Translations under genes and position numbers: made by a program
Part shown: one piece after another, positions 33,802 through 47,301 of the stretch
How the letters are laid out: each line of letters begins with the position of its first letter
How positions within the stretch are numbered: the stretch's first letter is position 1
The notes under the pieces: generated by a model
Seen by the model: only the letters and a program-made list of their open reading frames with translations
Database searches by the model: none
What the model was told of the DNA's origin: nothing
Assembly: GCF_016920785.2 (NCBI RefSeq)
Contig: NW_024609846.1
Location: 109,730,831 to 109,794,830 of the forward strand
Reading direction: 5' to 3'
DNA length: 64,000 nt
From: Ixodes scapularis
Taxonomy: Eukaryota > Arthropoda > Arachnida > Ixodida > Ixodidae

Positions 33802-36233
33802 TAGGGATGCCGCGAACTTTTTTCGAATCGAAGTTTCGATGATCGAATCAAGCGGTTCGAAAGGTTCGAAAGATTTCGATTTTACGAATTGTCTACATCG
33901 TAAAATTCGACGGAGGTCGAATTTTCGAAATTGTTAAGCTAAGAAGTTCGACGCTTTTCGAACCGTCGAACTTATTAAGCTAAAAAATTCGATATTTTTC
34001 GAACTTTCGAACTTCTTGCGCTGCAAGGTTCGATGCTTGTCGAACTTTCGACTTGGCTGACCAAAAAATTCGATGAATATCGAACTTTCGAACCTATTTA
34101 TCAAGAGAATCCGAAAAGTTTCGAACTTTCGAATTCTGAAAAGTCAGAAGGTCGACGAACTTCGAACTTTTAGGGTAAAAGTTCGACGTTCGTCGAACTT
34201 CGAAAGTCCGGCGGACGGTTTCATTTAATTTCAAGCAGTGGGGTACATTCGTAATTTTTTTTCTCGAACTTTTACACGCGGTGCTGCGTTCCTTACGAAA
34301 GACAATGTCGTTTATTTCAATGTTCTGGCATGCTTAGGTTTAAAGAAATAAATCCCCGAAGGGGCGAGGAAGGACGACGGGTTTTTGCCGATTATCGTTT
34401 GTGCCAGATTTGAAGCACGCTGCAGCCGGAACTATTTATGGTAGATATGTTATACTTGTTTAAGAATGATCTATGTATAGCCTAGGTAAGTGCCGTCTTA
34501 AGATGTGATTATTGTTATTCAACGTGAGTTTCGAAGAAATGTCAAACATGTATCTGTATGCAATTATGACCTAAACTTGATATTTATTTTCGTCTAAGTT
34601 GTTTGAGGTATCGCATTTAAATTAACACCACAGACAGTACATATCATTGCCATCTGCACAATACAAAATAATATATTTATTGTTTTTTTTTCACGTCAAG
34701 GAATAAATTAACTCATGGGAGAAGATTTCTAATAGTGTTCAAGTTCAGCACGTCATTAAAAGAAAACTTTTTTTTTTTTTTCGCTTCACGTTCCTGGGAC
34801 GTGTTTCTTGTAGCCTGTACACATTTTGGTAAAAGAAACTTGTTTCGAAGTTCTGAACCTCTGAATATGCAAGATTAGAACACTTCCGACGAATTCTTGA
34901 TAGTTTTTTTTTCTCCTGCTTTTTATTGCCGCATTTATTCTTTTTTTTTTTTTTTTTTTGCTATCGGCACAGGTATTTAGGTCGAAAAGACAGCTTTGAA
35001 CTTCCGAACCACTAAGCATGTGACGAGTAGTGCCTTCTGACAACGAGTTTCTAACAGTGACCATCTACGCAACCTTTTATGCAGTGAAGAGCGACAGTAG
35101 CTATACATATGCATAAATAATTTCAGATTAAAATAAGCTCGACCACGCTCTCTTCCCCGTATTGTTTTCTTTAACAGTCTGAAATACCTGCAAGAGGGAG
35201 AAGGACGCTGAACCCCCCCCCCCCCCCCCCCCCCCCCCGCTACCCTCTTTCCTCCCGTTTTTCCTCTTCCGACGCACTTGTATGGTAGAACGCTCCTCGA
35301 CCTCGAGTTGTGTCGGCTTTTGTGCTTTTTGTGAGGCGATTCCTCCGTCCCAGAAAATAAACCTCCAGGACAATTATAAACTTCACCGGATCGGATTACT
35401 ACCAGCGTGCAAGGGGTGGCGAGGTAGTTAGCCAGGTCGCTTCAAGGTTTTTCTGAGCCTCAACCTCCTGCTCGCCCCTGACCGTTTCGAACTGGATGAG
35501 TCTCGTAAAACAGTGTGTTCGTGTAATCACTACTGCGTGATGCAGGTTAAAGACCCCCCCCCCCCCCCCGGGTCTGGCGGTCACAATTCTGCACTGGCAA
35601 ATATTCTAGCACGTCCGGGACACTCGTCGTCTCATTTAATTGCCTGACCAACTTCGCAGAATCTAGATATCACACTCTAACTTTTCTGAACTTGATTTTG
35701 TGAAAACCAGTGAGTCGTGAAAACATTATTTGAAACTGAAACTGGTGGAAAATCTTGGAAATCGGACTTCGAACTTTGAAAACTTAAATTAGAAAAAAAT
35801 TCAAAATCTTCAAAGTTGTTTTTTTTTGTTTTTTTTTTAATTTAGCGTTAAAAAAGAATCGAAACCTTCGAACTTTTGGAACTTTATGCAGAAAGAAATT
35901 CGAAATCTTCGAATTGTTCGACCTTCATGTCTATAAAAATTCGAAGCGTTCGAAGTTTTCGATTTTTTTTTCCAAAGAATTTCGAAATCTTCGAATTTAT
36001 CGAACCTGAAGGAAAAAAATATTCCAAATATTCGAATTCGAAATTTTAGAAACCGTGAAAGCTTCGAAATTTTCGAATTCTAAACTTTGCTGTGGTCAAA
36101 AGTTGCGAATTTTTTCGAATTCGAACCTCGGTCGGTACGAAAATATCGAAATTTTTCGAAATCGAACCTCAGTTCGCTTCGCAAATATCGAAACCTTTCG
36201 AAATCGAACCTAGGGTGGTTCGCGACATCCCTA
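33802..36233. mobile_element. hAT element with long TTCGAA-rich inverted repeats
   Basis: Perfect 8 bp target duplication ATTTTGTC at 33794-33801 and 36234-36241. Termini are TAGGGATGCCGCGAAC on the left and, inverted, TAGGGATGTCGCGAAC on the right. Each end then has about 430-480 bp dominated by TTCGAA/TTTCGAA iterations (33820-34240 and 35760-36230). The middle (34240-35760) has T runs, two poly-C tracts (about 35214-35238 and 35553-35569) and no transposase ORF. Terminal motif plus 8 bp duplication indicate a non-autonomous hAT-type element. Confidence 0.85.
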
Positions 36234-36241
36234 ATTTTGTC

Positions 36242-38290
36242 TGCAACTGCACTCAGGAATATGCTATTGTAGTACAAACTGTAATTAGAAATGGGCTTCA
36301 AACATTTTTTTCACAAAAACGGGTTATGAAACTTACAAGTAAATACCGGTTTACTAGATACTTAAGTATCTAAGTCTTTAGTAGTTATTCTGTCATATGT
36401 ATGCGGTTGGAAAAAGTTAATACAGCGATATATACCGCCTTTACAACCCGTTGCATGAAACTGTGACAAAGCAAACGGGAGACATAAAACACATTTAATG
36501 TCAGTTAATTTTGGTGCACATATTGTTCTAGACAGGTCTCGTATAGAATCTACGCAAGTCATAATGCACATAAAATATAGCTATTGCAAATTATTCCTAC
36601 AGCAAAATGTGTACACAATTAAAGTCCGCTTTTGTGGTTAAAATTTACATTCGAGAGGTTAAAAGTTCACAAGGCCTTTGGGCCCTGAGGATACTTTCGA
36701 TAAATAAATAAATAAATAAATATTGTTCTAAAACATTTTATTCGTGTAAAATTTATTTTTTACACGTGTGTCCTAACCAGACTGTTTGAAAATGCACAGA
36801 GCCCGAAGCAATAAAAATGATCAGAGCCCAAACCAAACACAACTATCAAATGACAAAAAGCAAAAAAAAAAAATTAAACGAAGTTTAAAAGAGCAGCTTT
36901 GAACAATAAAAAACACATTTCGAAGTCACGGGCACAAGATAAGTTACACAGGGCGAAACCAAACTCCGAAGTGAGGATCTCAAAAGTATATTACAAGACA
37001 AAACACCTCCACGCTGGGCTCTATAAACAAGTGTATCGTTACAGCGTTCAAGTTGAATTCCATTTTGGTAATTCCCGACAATGGTTGAAAGTATAAACTG
37101 TGCCGCGTTGCCAACCAGCATCGGCCGAAAATAGAGGACCAAAACACAATCGGAAACCCGCACAGAAAGTAAAAACATAAAGTAATGCAAAACTAAACGC
37201 GGGCGAGCACGACTTCGCGCACCGCTCAATTTCGGGGACACGTGCTCGTACAACGTTTCGTCGAGCTTTTTTTTTTTTTTCCTTTTTTTTTACCACGGGG
37301 ATTACATTGTCGGTTTAATTTCGTTTGCCGCAAGCCTGCCTCAACTAAAGCGGACTTGCCCAGGCGACTCTGATTTTCTCTGACGCGCCTCAAATGAATT
37401 CGCGATCACCGCTTTCAAACATTCCGCACTGCGCGTTGAAACCCTTCGCTCCGCTCAGGGAAACTCAAATATTGATTGAGAACATGTTTATTTACGTATA
37501 CCGGATACGACCATACATTTCGCCTAAGAGCGTAAGGGCGAACTTTACTCTCGAGGCGTGAACTCGCACCAGGCCTCATACAAACCGCCACGGTTTCGTC
37601 AAGCTCGCATCGCCTCGGACGCCGGTACCTTCACACCGACGACCGAGGCCATATGTGCGGACAGACGCTTTCGGTGAAGCGTCGCCAGGTGGGTCGATGA
37701 AACGGACACGGGAACTTTTCGATGAACCTAAGTACCATTAAAACGCTGCTGCGTCGACGAAATGATCTGCCGGTGTAACATCGTTTGTTTGATGAACTGA
37801 TTGCCGCCGGGCATAGTTTGATGTGCTAGGCCTCGTTTCCACGCTAACATGGGTGAGTACACGCCCGACCGCGTCAGAGGGCGAGCGCCTATCGTACATA
37901 TACTAAAAAAAAAAGAAAGTACAGGGCAATCGTCCAGCTTTATGAAGTACGTTCTGAAGTGCCTATAATGTTTCTGCTGCTCTACAAGTAGCCAAAGCAT
38001 TCCAAACTCACCGTTCGATCGGTGGCCACTCCGACTGCATCCAACGAGGCATCCACCGCACTGCCAGAGGTCAACCCTCACCGCTAGTTCAAACTACCCT
38101 ATTGGGAAAACGTACAAGAAACAAACCTGCTGCTTGTACAGTTCTGGTATGACACCACCATAATTTCTTTGTGTTATGCATGCAGCTAGTTTGGTTTGGC
38201 GTTCTGCATAACTGGAGATACCGGCACCGCTATGGCTCCGGGTCTGTCTATACTGGCAGCCACTTTGCTTGCCGATATGATTCGGTGTGG
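36242..38290. other. Unassigned stretch
   Basis: No gene recognised. An (AAAT)n-type tail near 36700-36721 after GGCCTTTGGGCCCTGAGGAT may be the 3' end of a degraded non-LTR retroelement on the plus strand. From about 37200 the composition becomes GC-richer, with T runs near 37268-37290. Confidence 0.35.
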
Positions 38291-38298
38291 CTGGTATG

Positions 38299-40282
38299 CA
38301 TGGGCGTCCGCAGAGGGGTGCAAGGGGGGGCAGTTGCCCCCCCTTGGAATTTCGAGGGGGGTGCAGGAAGGGGGGGAGGGAGCTGCACCAACACCAGTTA
38401 AAGGGTACTCCGGTGGTTTTTTGACTACCCAAACTAACTACATTTTCTGAATAATATGGACTTACTGTTCCCGGCAGGCTATTTTTTATCTAGAAATTCA
38501 AAATGGCTATTCAAAAAACGGCAAATCTAAAGGGCAAAAAAAAGAGAAAAAAAAAGATAGTGTTAAGGAAGTTTTGACTACGTCGCGAGACCGGCAAAAC
38601 TTGTTTTCGACGCGTTGTGTCTTTTTTCTGCGGCACCGCGCTTCCGTAAAAATTTCCACGTGTTCTCAATGGCAAGACTCACGGCTTACGGAGGGTTTTA
38701 ACAACTCCTTCGACGAATGATGACGAACGAGTAGAAAATGTGTCTTCAGCACGCTGCCGCTAGCCTCCGCAACGCTCCAAAAACGCGATTTTTCGACATG
38801 CAGGATGGCCGCCCAGTGGCTATAATGGTTATAATGGTTATAATGTACGCTAGAGGTTATAATGTACGCTAAGGTACCCTAATGTACGCTAGAGGTTCAA
38901 CTGGCTCTAGTGTCTATGCGACTTCCTGGAGGCAAATTGAAGCAGACAGCAACCAGTCTACTTTTGCGGTGCTCCCGTGCATTCCTATGGGAAATCGTGC
39001 GTGAATTTTGTCTCTTCGCCAGAAAATAACACGAACAACTTCTGTCATTTTGGTTGTAAAGGATAGTATGTACCTTTAGTAATATTGTAAAAGTGTAATT
39101 GCTTTAATTACAGTATTTTTCTTCACCACTGAACGATGTTAAGCTGCTTTATATTTCAGGATTAAGCCTCTGTTCCATGGCAGGTATGTTAGAACGAGCG
39201 ACGATTCTAAGCAAACTAACGATCGAAAGGAGTGGAGAGTGTGTTCAAGCTTCGCTAGCATTCCGGTGGCGCTTATATTTTGCTAATATACCGGTCCTGT
39301 CACTCTATGAAAATGACTCCGTCGTGCATCTTTACGATCGGTTAAAAACTTTCGAATGTAAAAAATAAAGTACGTGGGCTACGAAAGGTGCGTCTTTTTA
39401 TTATTTCCTATGTCAGGCAGTTTTTATCGGGCACTTTTTCTCTGACTTCTCCCTATTTGCGAAGATTTGCAGCGTGCGGTTGATGATTTGAACCCAGAAC
39501 ATGCATGTTGGCACATATATTCATGACCAGAAAGAATAAAGCAGCACTTATTTATTGCGAATCAAACTATACTACGTGGCTTTCAATTTATTTTGATCGC
39601 CTGCATGCACAAGGAGTTACTTATCCAGTGTTACTGCGTACTTCTTGCCGTCTCTCTTGATTTCCTACATGGACTTCGTTCGTTTGACAGGTATATCCCC
39701 CATGGTGGAAAGCGCCGACGCCGTGTTTGCGCTAACAGTGTCCGACAGTGCACAAAAGTACATGTACGGAGCGGTTTTAACACCGTTTTTCATGCCACGA
39801 ATTTCAAGTAAAAACGCTGTAACTGACCAATTATTTTGTCTGTGTGACTGAGAAATGTTCCAAGCTACCTAGTACGTACGAATAATTCGTGATATTTGCT
39901 GTTATAATCGAGCGCAGAGAGAAAATGCACTCGCTTTTTCCCATAGAAATAAATTACCGGAAGTCAATTTTCGACTGGTTGCTATTTGCTTCAATTTGCA
40001 GCAGCACTCTAGCGCCAGTTTAACCTCTAGCGTACATTATTATAACTTTATGGTGGCTTCACTCCCGGAAGCGGGAAGCGCGATCCAGCAATTGTCATAG
40101 AGATCAACGGGTGTGCAGTCCAAAATCCAGGGCGCGGCCGTGAAAGCAGGTAGAGAGTAACGTGGAAACATGCTGAAAATAGCCAACATAGCTAACATCC
40201 CCCGGGGGGGGGGAGGGAGAGGGAGGGAGGAGGAGGAGGATAAGTGTGCACCCCCCTGGAAAAAGTTCTGCGGACGCCCATG
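38299..40282. mobile_element. hAT-like element with 8 bp TSD, carrying an inner TIR element
   Basis: Target duplication CTGGTATG at 38291-38298 and 40283-40290. Inverted termini are CATGGGCGTCCGCAGA and its complement TCTGCGGACGCCCATG, followed by G/C-homopolymer-rich subterminal sequence on both sides. A further TIR element (38841-40040) occupies most of the interior, so the original element was a few hundred bp. Confidence 0.75.
38841..40040. mobile_element. Inner TIR element
   Basis: Left end TAATGTACGCTAGAGGTT, iterated two to three times at 38841-38898, pairs with the complement ending near 40040. The inverted similarity continues for about 150 bp (GCAACCAGTC, TCTATGGGAAA-like landmarks). 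Open frames at 39177-39368 and 39593-39851 match no family I recognise. A TSD of TTA or TA is possible but blurred by the iterated end. Confidence 0.6.
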
Positions 40283-40290
40283 CTGGTATG

Positions 40291-42235
40291 ATTTTGCGTC
40301 CGATGACGTAGGTGACTGCCGTCTTTCCAACGAAAACGCTTATACCACAAGACCACCGGTATAACCAAATCATACATGCAGAAAGACGACCGCCATCTTC
40401 CAACAAAAACGTCCATCGTTCACCACCGCTATCGTTACATACACCATACATGTCGAAAAAGAACATAAGCCACGTTTACACGAATGCGACTTAGTCGCAT
40501 TGAATCCAGTTGCCGCATTCAATATCCGGTCATGTAAACGGCATAATGCGCAAAGCGCATCGCATTTTGGAACGGGGAGGATTATCGGAAGGCGCTCGCT
40601 GCGGGAGCGAGTGAACAGCTGAGAACATAACGGCGGCCAACCTTGTCGGCGGCGCGGAGAGCGGTCCCGCAATTTTTTTCCCGAGAACGCAAGCTTTTAT
40701 TGCGATCATAAGTAAGCGGAATATAGCGGAGCTGCTCGGTGAGGGCGGCCCCGTCCAAACCTTTGCGAAGTACGACTTGCGCGTCCCAAGGAGTCACAAA
40801 GGCTTCAGTGCAAGCACGAATGACACCGAGAGCTCCGAGCACTGTAGAGCACTGCATGGTAGCGCAGAACGAGCAGCTCCTACCTCGGTGCAGTTCCTGA
40901 CTCCGCAAGAGCCTCTCGGACTCGGGGTCCGGTTGGTCCGGTCGCGATCGGCGAGGTCTAGCGCGGCGAAACGCGGAGGCTTCCTCTAAGCGTGCACACA
41001 CACGTCGCCTCTTGTTCAGAGTGAACCGGCGGCCCGGCCTGGAGTCCTAAACGCCTTCCGTCTCCCAACTTCTTCCACAGCACCGAAGACAGCGGGCACG
41101 ATCTTTACGTTCACTGAATACGTCGAAAGGCCTCCACGTGCGATGCACCGGAAAACGTGGTGCGGCTGGTGCCGGAACGGAACTGCATAACTTCGAGCTT
41201 TGCGTCAACGTGCACGGCAACAAACCGATCGTGACACCAAGCCGCGGATACCGCATCGCCGGTCGACAGCGGCAAACGGCCCGTTGCTCGTATCGTGGGC
41301 CGTGACTCGTACTCGGCCAACTTGGCGTCTTTTCGTGGCCCCTCGCGTCGTCGCAACCAGCCACAAACCCGACAAACCCACCAGCCCGAAACCGTAGCGA
41401 CCGTAGCCTGCGTTGGAGAAAAGCGAAACCGAAACTTAAAGCTTCCGCCCAGTGGCTTCCGCTGCCGCGGCTTTTCTAACTTCGCGGCTTCCACTTCCGG
41501 TCGTCGCGGAGATGGCGAAGATAGAGCGGTGTGGGGGGGTCGTTGGCTCGTTTACGGTTACGGGACAGATGTTTTGCGGTCCGTTTCTACTGCATCTCTG
41601 GCTCTCAACTGGACGGCGCCTCTCATAGTTCAACCAGGCGTGGTCAGCCTGCGTCAGGCCGGCTCGACTCGTCCGATCGCCGGACCGCAGGCGACTTCCA
41701 TGTACGGCCGTTAGGCCTAGGATCCGAAGGCCTAGGATCCGTGAAGCGGTAAGCGAATCTCGTCCCGTTTTCGTTCTACTTTTAAATTACGTTAGGTGCG
41801 CTACAGTATAAGCATGCGTGCCAAGTGTTCGTGACAATTTTGAACTAGAATAATTGTGCTTCATTGCGGTCATTTGCCGAAAATGTAAATCGAGCAATGA
41901 ACGAGGAGCCATGCTTGAAAACGGTGTATGTACGATGTTAACTTCTACCTGGGCGGCTAAAAAAAAAAAAAGTCAAGACTGGTTACGGTTGGATGCGAGG
42001 CTGGTCCCAATGCGATGGTAAGCACTTAGAGCGCCTTTCTGAACGGCATGTTAGCAATATAGCGATCAACGAGGCGAGCGACGGCGAGAAGCTACGAGAG
42101 CTGGCGCCGAGCGCCGAAGATTTCTCACTCTCGCTGCTTGCGCCGCTCGGTTCTTGGGCTTCTAGAAAACGTCGCTCATCGCCTTGGTCGCTCGCACCAA
42201 TCGCTTTCATAATGTGTGTCTCGTCGCGCGGCTGA
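40291..42235. other. GC-rich, CpG-containing block without a recognised gene
   Basis: Composition is clearly richer in G+C than the surroundings. Long open frames exist on the minus strand (40582-41001; 41111-41494, 127 codons) and on the plus strand (41295-41714), but none has a family signature and their overlap suggests composition rather than coding. It could be a promoter or first-exon region. TIR-like ACGTTTACACGAATGCGACT and a short palindrome ATGCGACTTAGTCGCAT lie near 40473-40500. Confidence 0.3.
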
Positions 42236-42238
42236 CTG

Positions 42239-43016
42239 CCGTGTTTATTCGAATGTAAATCGACCTTTTTTTTTTTGGAAATTGTGATTAAAGAATTTCG
42301 ACACCTACATTCGCGACCAAATTTTGCGACCCTACCGGAGGCATGAAGCTATCGAGTCACCGAGCCGGCGTTGCCTTAGAGCCGCGCCGCTTCTTGTTTC
42401 AAAAAGCTTTTGGTTGCCGAAATGGCTCGCCGCCCGCGGTGGCCGGTGCCGATATCGCGTGCACCCCTCGGGCGTCGGATTTCGACATGGTGCCTCTAGC
42501 GTTCCCCTTGCTGGGCAACGGGTAAGGAGAGGAACGCGATGCGCCATGCACTTTACCCTCCATCCTCGCAAACGCGCACAGAAAAAAAAAGAAAAGATGT
42601 TATTTTTGTTAGTTGCTTGAGGCGGCTCGGCTCGCGTGTTGCTCATGGCGACACGGCGGCTTTGCTTGCGTCTTTGTAGTTCGTCTTCCGTCGCTTCGTA
42701 CCTTTTTTCGTTTCTTGTCGTCATTTTACAACGGTGTCAGTGAAGTATTGCTGCGAATTTGCGAGGATGTCTACCCAGCTGACGAAGCGTCGGACGATGA
42801 TAACATGTCCAGAAGTTCTGACGGTGATGAAGTTTTTGGCATCGCCCCGTGATTTAGCTGAGAGTGATGTAAATAAAGGTTTTTTTCCTTTCTTTTGCCC
42901 AAAATTTCCCCTGTTCTTAAAAATAAAAAAAAGGTCAACCTATTTTTGAATTTTTTTTTTGTTTTTCGTGGTGGATCCAATAAATAGGGTTCGACCTAAT
43001 TTCGAGTAAATACGGT
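42239..43016. mobile_element. Pogo/Tc1-like remnant with CCGTATTTACTCGAA-type ends
   Basis: The left end CCGTGTTTATTCGAATGTAA and the right end, inverted, CCGTATTTACTCGAAATTAG are similar and followed by a GTCGA(A)CC motif. Near the right end, after an acceptor-like GGTGTCAG at 42740, a plus-strand frame to 42852 encodes an acidic tail (YPADEASDDDNMSRSSDGDE) of the kind that ends pogo-like transposases. The TA target duplication is not preserved on the left. Confidence 0.45.
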
Positions 43017-43125
43017 AACTTTAATTTTTATTTTGGGTTACGTCGGACGCAACTCGAATGCTTGACAGTTACGTTGGGCGTAACTTTAATTTTTATTTCG
43101 GGTTCCGTCGGACGTAACGTTAGAC
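43017..43125 (+). repeat. Short tandem duplication
   Basis: A block of about 65 bp containing TAACTTTAATTTTTATTT.GGGTT.CGTCGGACG occurs twice in a row. Confidence 0.6.
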
Positions 43126-44985
43126 ACTCCGTTACACTTAAGGAAAATAGGGGCTGCTGGTTCATCATATAAACCAACCATTTGTGTTTAATTAAAATGC
43201 ATCACTGACCTCAAAAAAAAATATACTGCTATCCTAGAGTTTATGCTATAGGAATGTAGCGCTTCAGATAAATTTGTTAATTTTTACTTTTAGTCCCTGC
43301 CCCCTCCAGATACATCTGGCCTAAAGCAGTGTTCCGGATCTCCTTCCAAGACCTCAGGCGGGCCGTCATTCAATCCATAAGTCGGCGGCGTCTCATGGGC
43401 GTGTTGCTGGTGCTTACTGGATGGTGCTACCGAGGGAAAAGTGGTCATGCTTGGGAAAGGCAAGTATGGCCGCCGTAAGTATACATATTGTCTTTACCTT
43501 TGCTCGAATCCACTTTTACGAAATGCACAGTTCGCATGTGTGCATCTCTCAATGTTTCCACAGTCGGCTGTTTTTTTTTGTTTTTTTTTTAGTGCTCCAA
43601 CTCTGTCAGCGCTAGTTTCTCTAGATCATGCAAATGGGATGCAACACTAAACCACATATGTTCTCGCAACAAACAGTGCTGTGCAGAAGCACAGTGGAAT
43701 TTACTCTAGCTTTATAATGCAGCACAAAATAGTTGACTCCAAGTATAGCTACTTTTGTGACTCCGTTTAACCAAAAGCTCTGCCGAAACAAACTTGCCGC
43801 CTTATAGGTAATGCAAAAGAACCTCGCGTGCCTAACCTGGAGAAGGGCATTTTTTTTCACAGGTCAATTTTTTCTTAAACCAATACCTTCAGCCTCCTTG
43901 AAATGTTAACATCATGTGACACACGGAAGAACAGTTAAACTCTTTAAAGTTGGCGAACCTTTAATTTTCGCGGCCTTTAATTTTGCAGAATTCAGTGGCT
44001 GCGATTATGTCCTCTGTGACCGATTCAAGAAGAAATAGGGGCCACGAAGATAAGGGGGTTTTACTGCACATCGGAGGAAAGAGGAAGTCACTTATGTTTG
44101 TATGCAGGAGTAAAACCAACAACAACAATCATGGTGTCGACACTTTGTAAGCCTATCTGTGTCTATTGAATGATATCAATTTTGTTTTAGTTTGTTAAAC
44201 ATTGTTGCCTGTACATTGTGGGATGTCGTCTTCAACACGAGCAGTGGTTTTCTTCTCAAGCAGGCAGCATGGATGCGTGCCGCAGCACAACATAGTTCAT
44301 TTGCAGGTGGTACTCCAGGTTGAAGGATGGTTGGCACAATATGGGGGAATCACAATTCAATGTTCTACCTCGGGCGTAGACAAGATTTGCTTATTCTAAA
44401 TCATTTTGTCTAAAAATCTGGGATTTGCGATGAATGTACCCGCATGGTTGGAAGGGCCAGACAAGCCTTGTGAGCGCTTCATTTTCTAGCGTCTCAGTCC
44501 TGAACCCACTCACGCACCACATGTGTAGATGTTCCGATAGGTGGGAGCACTTATTTGGAAAATGGTGAATGGCAACTGTTATCTTTATCAGACTTCTGTA
44601 TTATGGTCAAAGTTGGACTGCATATTTGCAATACTTTTTCTCACTTAAAAATATGTCATACTAAAATATGTAAAATAGCCGATGACAAAAAGAGAATGGC
44701 TGGGCGTCCTCCAGCACGTGTTTGTGCTTTTCACCCCACTTTGGACAGATGTGCTTGCTCCAGGCTCATGAGGCGCTGAAACGTCATCGAAGGTAGCAGA
44801 CGGGCTGGTGGTGGAACAACGGAGACTTCTCCCTGCCTTTCTCATGCTGTCAGTGAGCGTGTACCTCTATACTCTAACTTAGCTTAACCTGCACAGAGCT
44901 GAGGAGAATAGGCTAGGCGAGTGCCTTTACATTTTGGGAGTGCAAAAGGAATTGTAAGGCATATCTTTGTTTGTATTGTCCTATT
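43126..44985. other. No recognised gene
   Basis: Mixed-composition sequence. Isolated splice-like signals are present but no coding segment could be defended. Confidence 0.35.
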
Positions 44986-44993
44986 ACGCATCG

Positions 44994-45148
44994 CAGGCAC
45001 GTAGCCAGGCGGAGGCTTATGAGGCCCGGCCCCCCCCTCCCCCCCGATATCTTCCATTTTGCATGGGTCCTCCTCTCCCCCCTCCCCCTCATACAGCGTT
45101 TTGTTATGAGAGGCCCCCCCCTGAAACAAAATCCTGGCTACGTGCCTG
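44994..45148. mobile_element. hAT MITE (CAGGCACGTAGCCAGG family), copy 1
   Basis: 155 bp between perfect 8 bp target duplications ACGCATCG (44986-44993 and 45149-45156). Ends are CAGGCACGTAGCCAGG and the exact complement CCTGGCTACGTGCCTG. The interior is C-tract-rich. Same family as 53307-53471. Confidence 0.85.
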
Positions 45149-47301
45149 ACGCATCGACTCCAACTTAATGCGGAGTTGACCCACCCTGTTGATAAATTTA
45201 ATGCCTGCCAGGTAATTTGTTTTGCATTCAGTTAATATATCAGTCTTCAGTTAGGTATCCCAAGTCATTAGTCGTTGAGATGCAGTCTCTCTGCAAGTCA
45301 GTCATGTTTAACATTCATAAAACTGCTTGTCAAATAATGGCACTGTCGAGGACATGTACTCGGCTCGAGCAATCGCTGTGCACAAGCTGGTCATGTGGAT
45401 GCAGACAGCAAACATCCCGGTTGAAACGTCCTTCCTCGCAATGTAGCTCAAGACTAGGTCAGGGCCCCACTCACAAACGCCTATACTTTGCATCTCTTTA
45501 AGCTGGACCACTTTTGACACTACAAGCCATTGCAGCAAAAACAGTGTGAGACATGATTATAAGCTCGACGTACCATGGCATCCAACTAGAAGGTCACATG
45601 GCTTGCAGCTTCTGCCGTGCTTAACTTTAAACTGAGATAGTTTGGAATAATGCTCTCGGTTTTTAGTGTTGCCCGACACGGTTAACAATTTGGTGATATA
45701 GTGCTGCATTGAAAAATCTGCATTCGTGACTGTATCACCTTATGAATGCATACTAGCTATTAAACTCTCCATTCTGCAGAGAAATGAAATGCACTTTGCT
45801 TCCAATTGCAGCTACTTCTGGAACTTCATGGTATGAAGCACCTTATGGCTGCAAGCTCTGACCGATCTTGTTTTCTGGTCTGCGCAGGCCCATTGCAGGG
45901 AGTCACTCCGAGAGCCTCACCAGAGCTTCGTGCCCGTGGTCGTTCTAAATTTTTTTGTTGTAGGTATGCATCCTTTCTGTCTTTCCCTAATGTACTCAGG
46001 CGTTTTCTTTTCATTGTCGCAGATTTGCCTCAAAATTGGTTCAGCACAAAAATGGATGCTGTACAACTGTATCCCACATATTTTGTTCAAGATAACTTTT
46101 CTTTGCGAAAGTTAGATTTTGTTTTATGAAGGTTAGTCTTTTTTGTTTTTATTCACAAATTTATTTGAGTTTCCATGGGCAACACTAAAATGTTATGCCA
46201 AGGGCAAGGACGAGTTCACTGCTCTAACTTGTTCTCAACTGATTGCATGAAATTTTGTTAATGTCGTGAAACCTCTTTCCAGCACTTGCTTTGCAGCATG
46301 GAAACAAATTATACATGGGACATACTCTTTAGACTGCTTGTTCATTCTGCAGGTCTGCCTTCTATAGATGTCGTGCTACTGGAGAGCAGGCGAATTCGAT
46401 TGTTGGTTTTGCCATTGCTTTTTTTTGGCCGTTGTCTTAATAGTTCTTGTAAATTTAAAAATTTTCCTAAAAAGCAAGTCGGCAAGAATATCTATTTTGA
46501 CTAGTTAGCTGGAAATAATGATCTAGTACCCTTTAGTCAGTAAAATAGATAGTGTGTGCCGCTGTTAGTGTCAAGTAGAAATGCACGCTTTTGAGGCATT
46601 TTGCGCAGAGTGGTACCCATTTTTATTGGTTAGCCTCTTGGTGCGCCAACTAAACTCTTTCTATCCAGACACCTGCCCTTTGCTTTTATTTGGCAGGCTC
46701 TGGCAATAAAATAATATAGTGTTATTCCTCGGTGGCTTAAAAACCTAAAGAAAGAAGTTTCTCCATGTTTAAACGCAAACTTTTATAAAGGTAAAAATGA
46801 ATTAAGCCAGTAGCAGACGACACATAGCCTCAGCAGAGCTCCGCGCCAACAGCGTTGCGTCAAAATAGCGGTCGTCTCCTTTTTGCTGCCTTCTCTCTCT
46901 TTCCTTCGGCGCTCTCCTCCCTTTCCTCCTCTCCGGCACCTTTGTCACCACACCCACTGGCTAAACTCTCCCACTATACGGCTCTGCATTGCAGTAGTAG
47001 GTGTTTTTTATAGTCTTTAGAGTTAAATGTGAATATTTGACAGAAATCTCCCAGGTTGGGGTGAAAGAGGGTTAAATGAATGCATTTGATCATTCACCTT
47101 AATTCGGTACCCATCATTTCAAGGCCTGTGTGGCCTTGTCCTGGGGTGTGTCTATGACTGTGGCTGTGAAGGAGCAGTTTTTTAATAGGTACAAGTACAA
47201 AGTATAAAAACAAAAGGATCTATGTGCTGATCATGAAGAATATGCTAGCCATTCTAATGTAGCTCTGCCAAGTACTTGATTGTGATTTGTTTTTATTTCC
47301 A

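Noticed and set aside
40582..41494. Long minus-strand open frames in the GC-rich block
   Set aside because: No domain, splice or start context could be defended; overlapping open frames on both strands suggest base composition.
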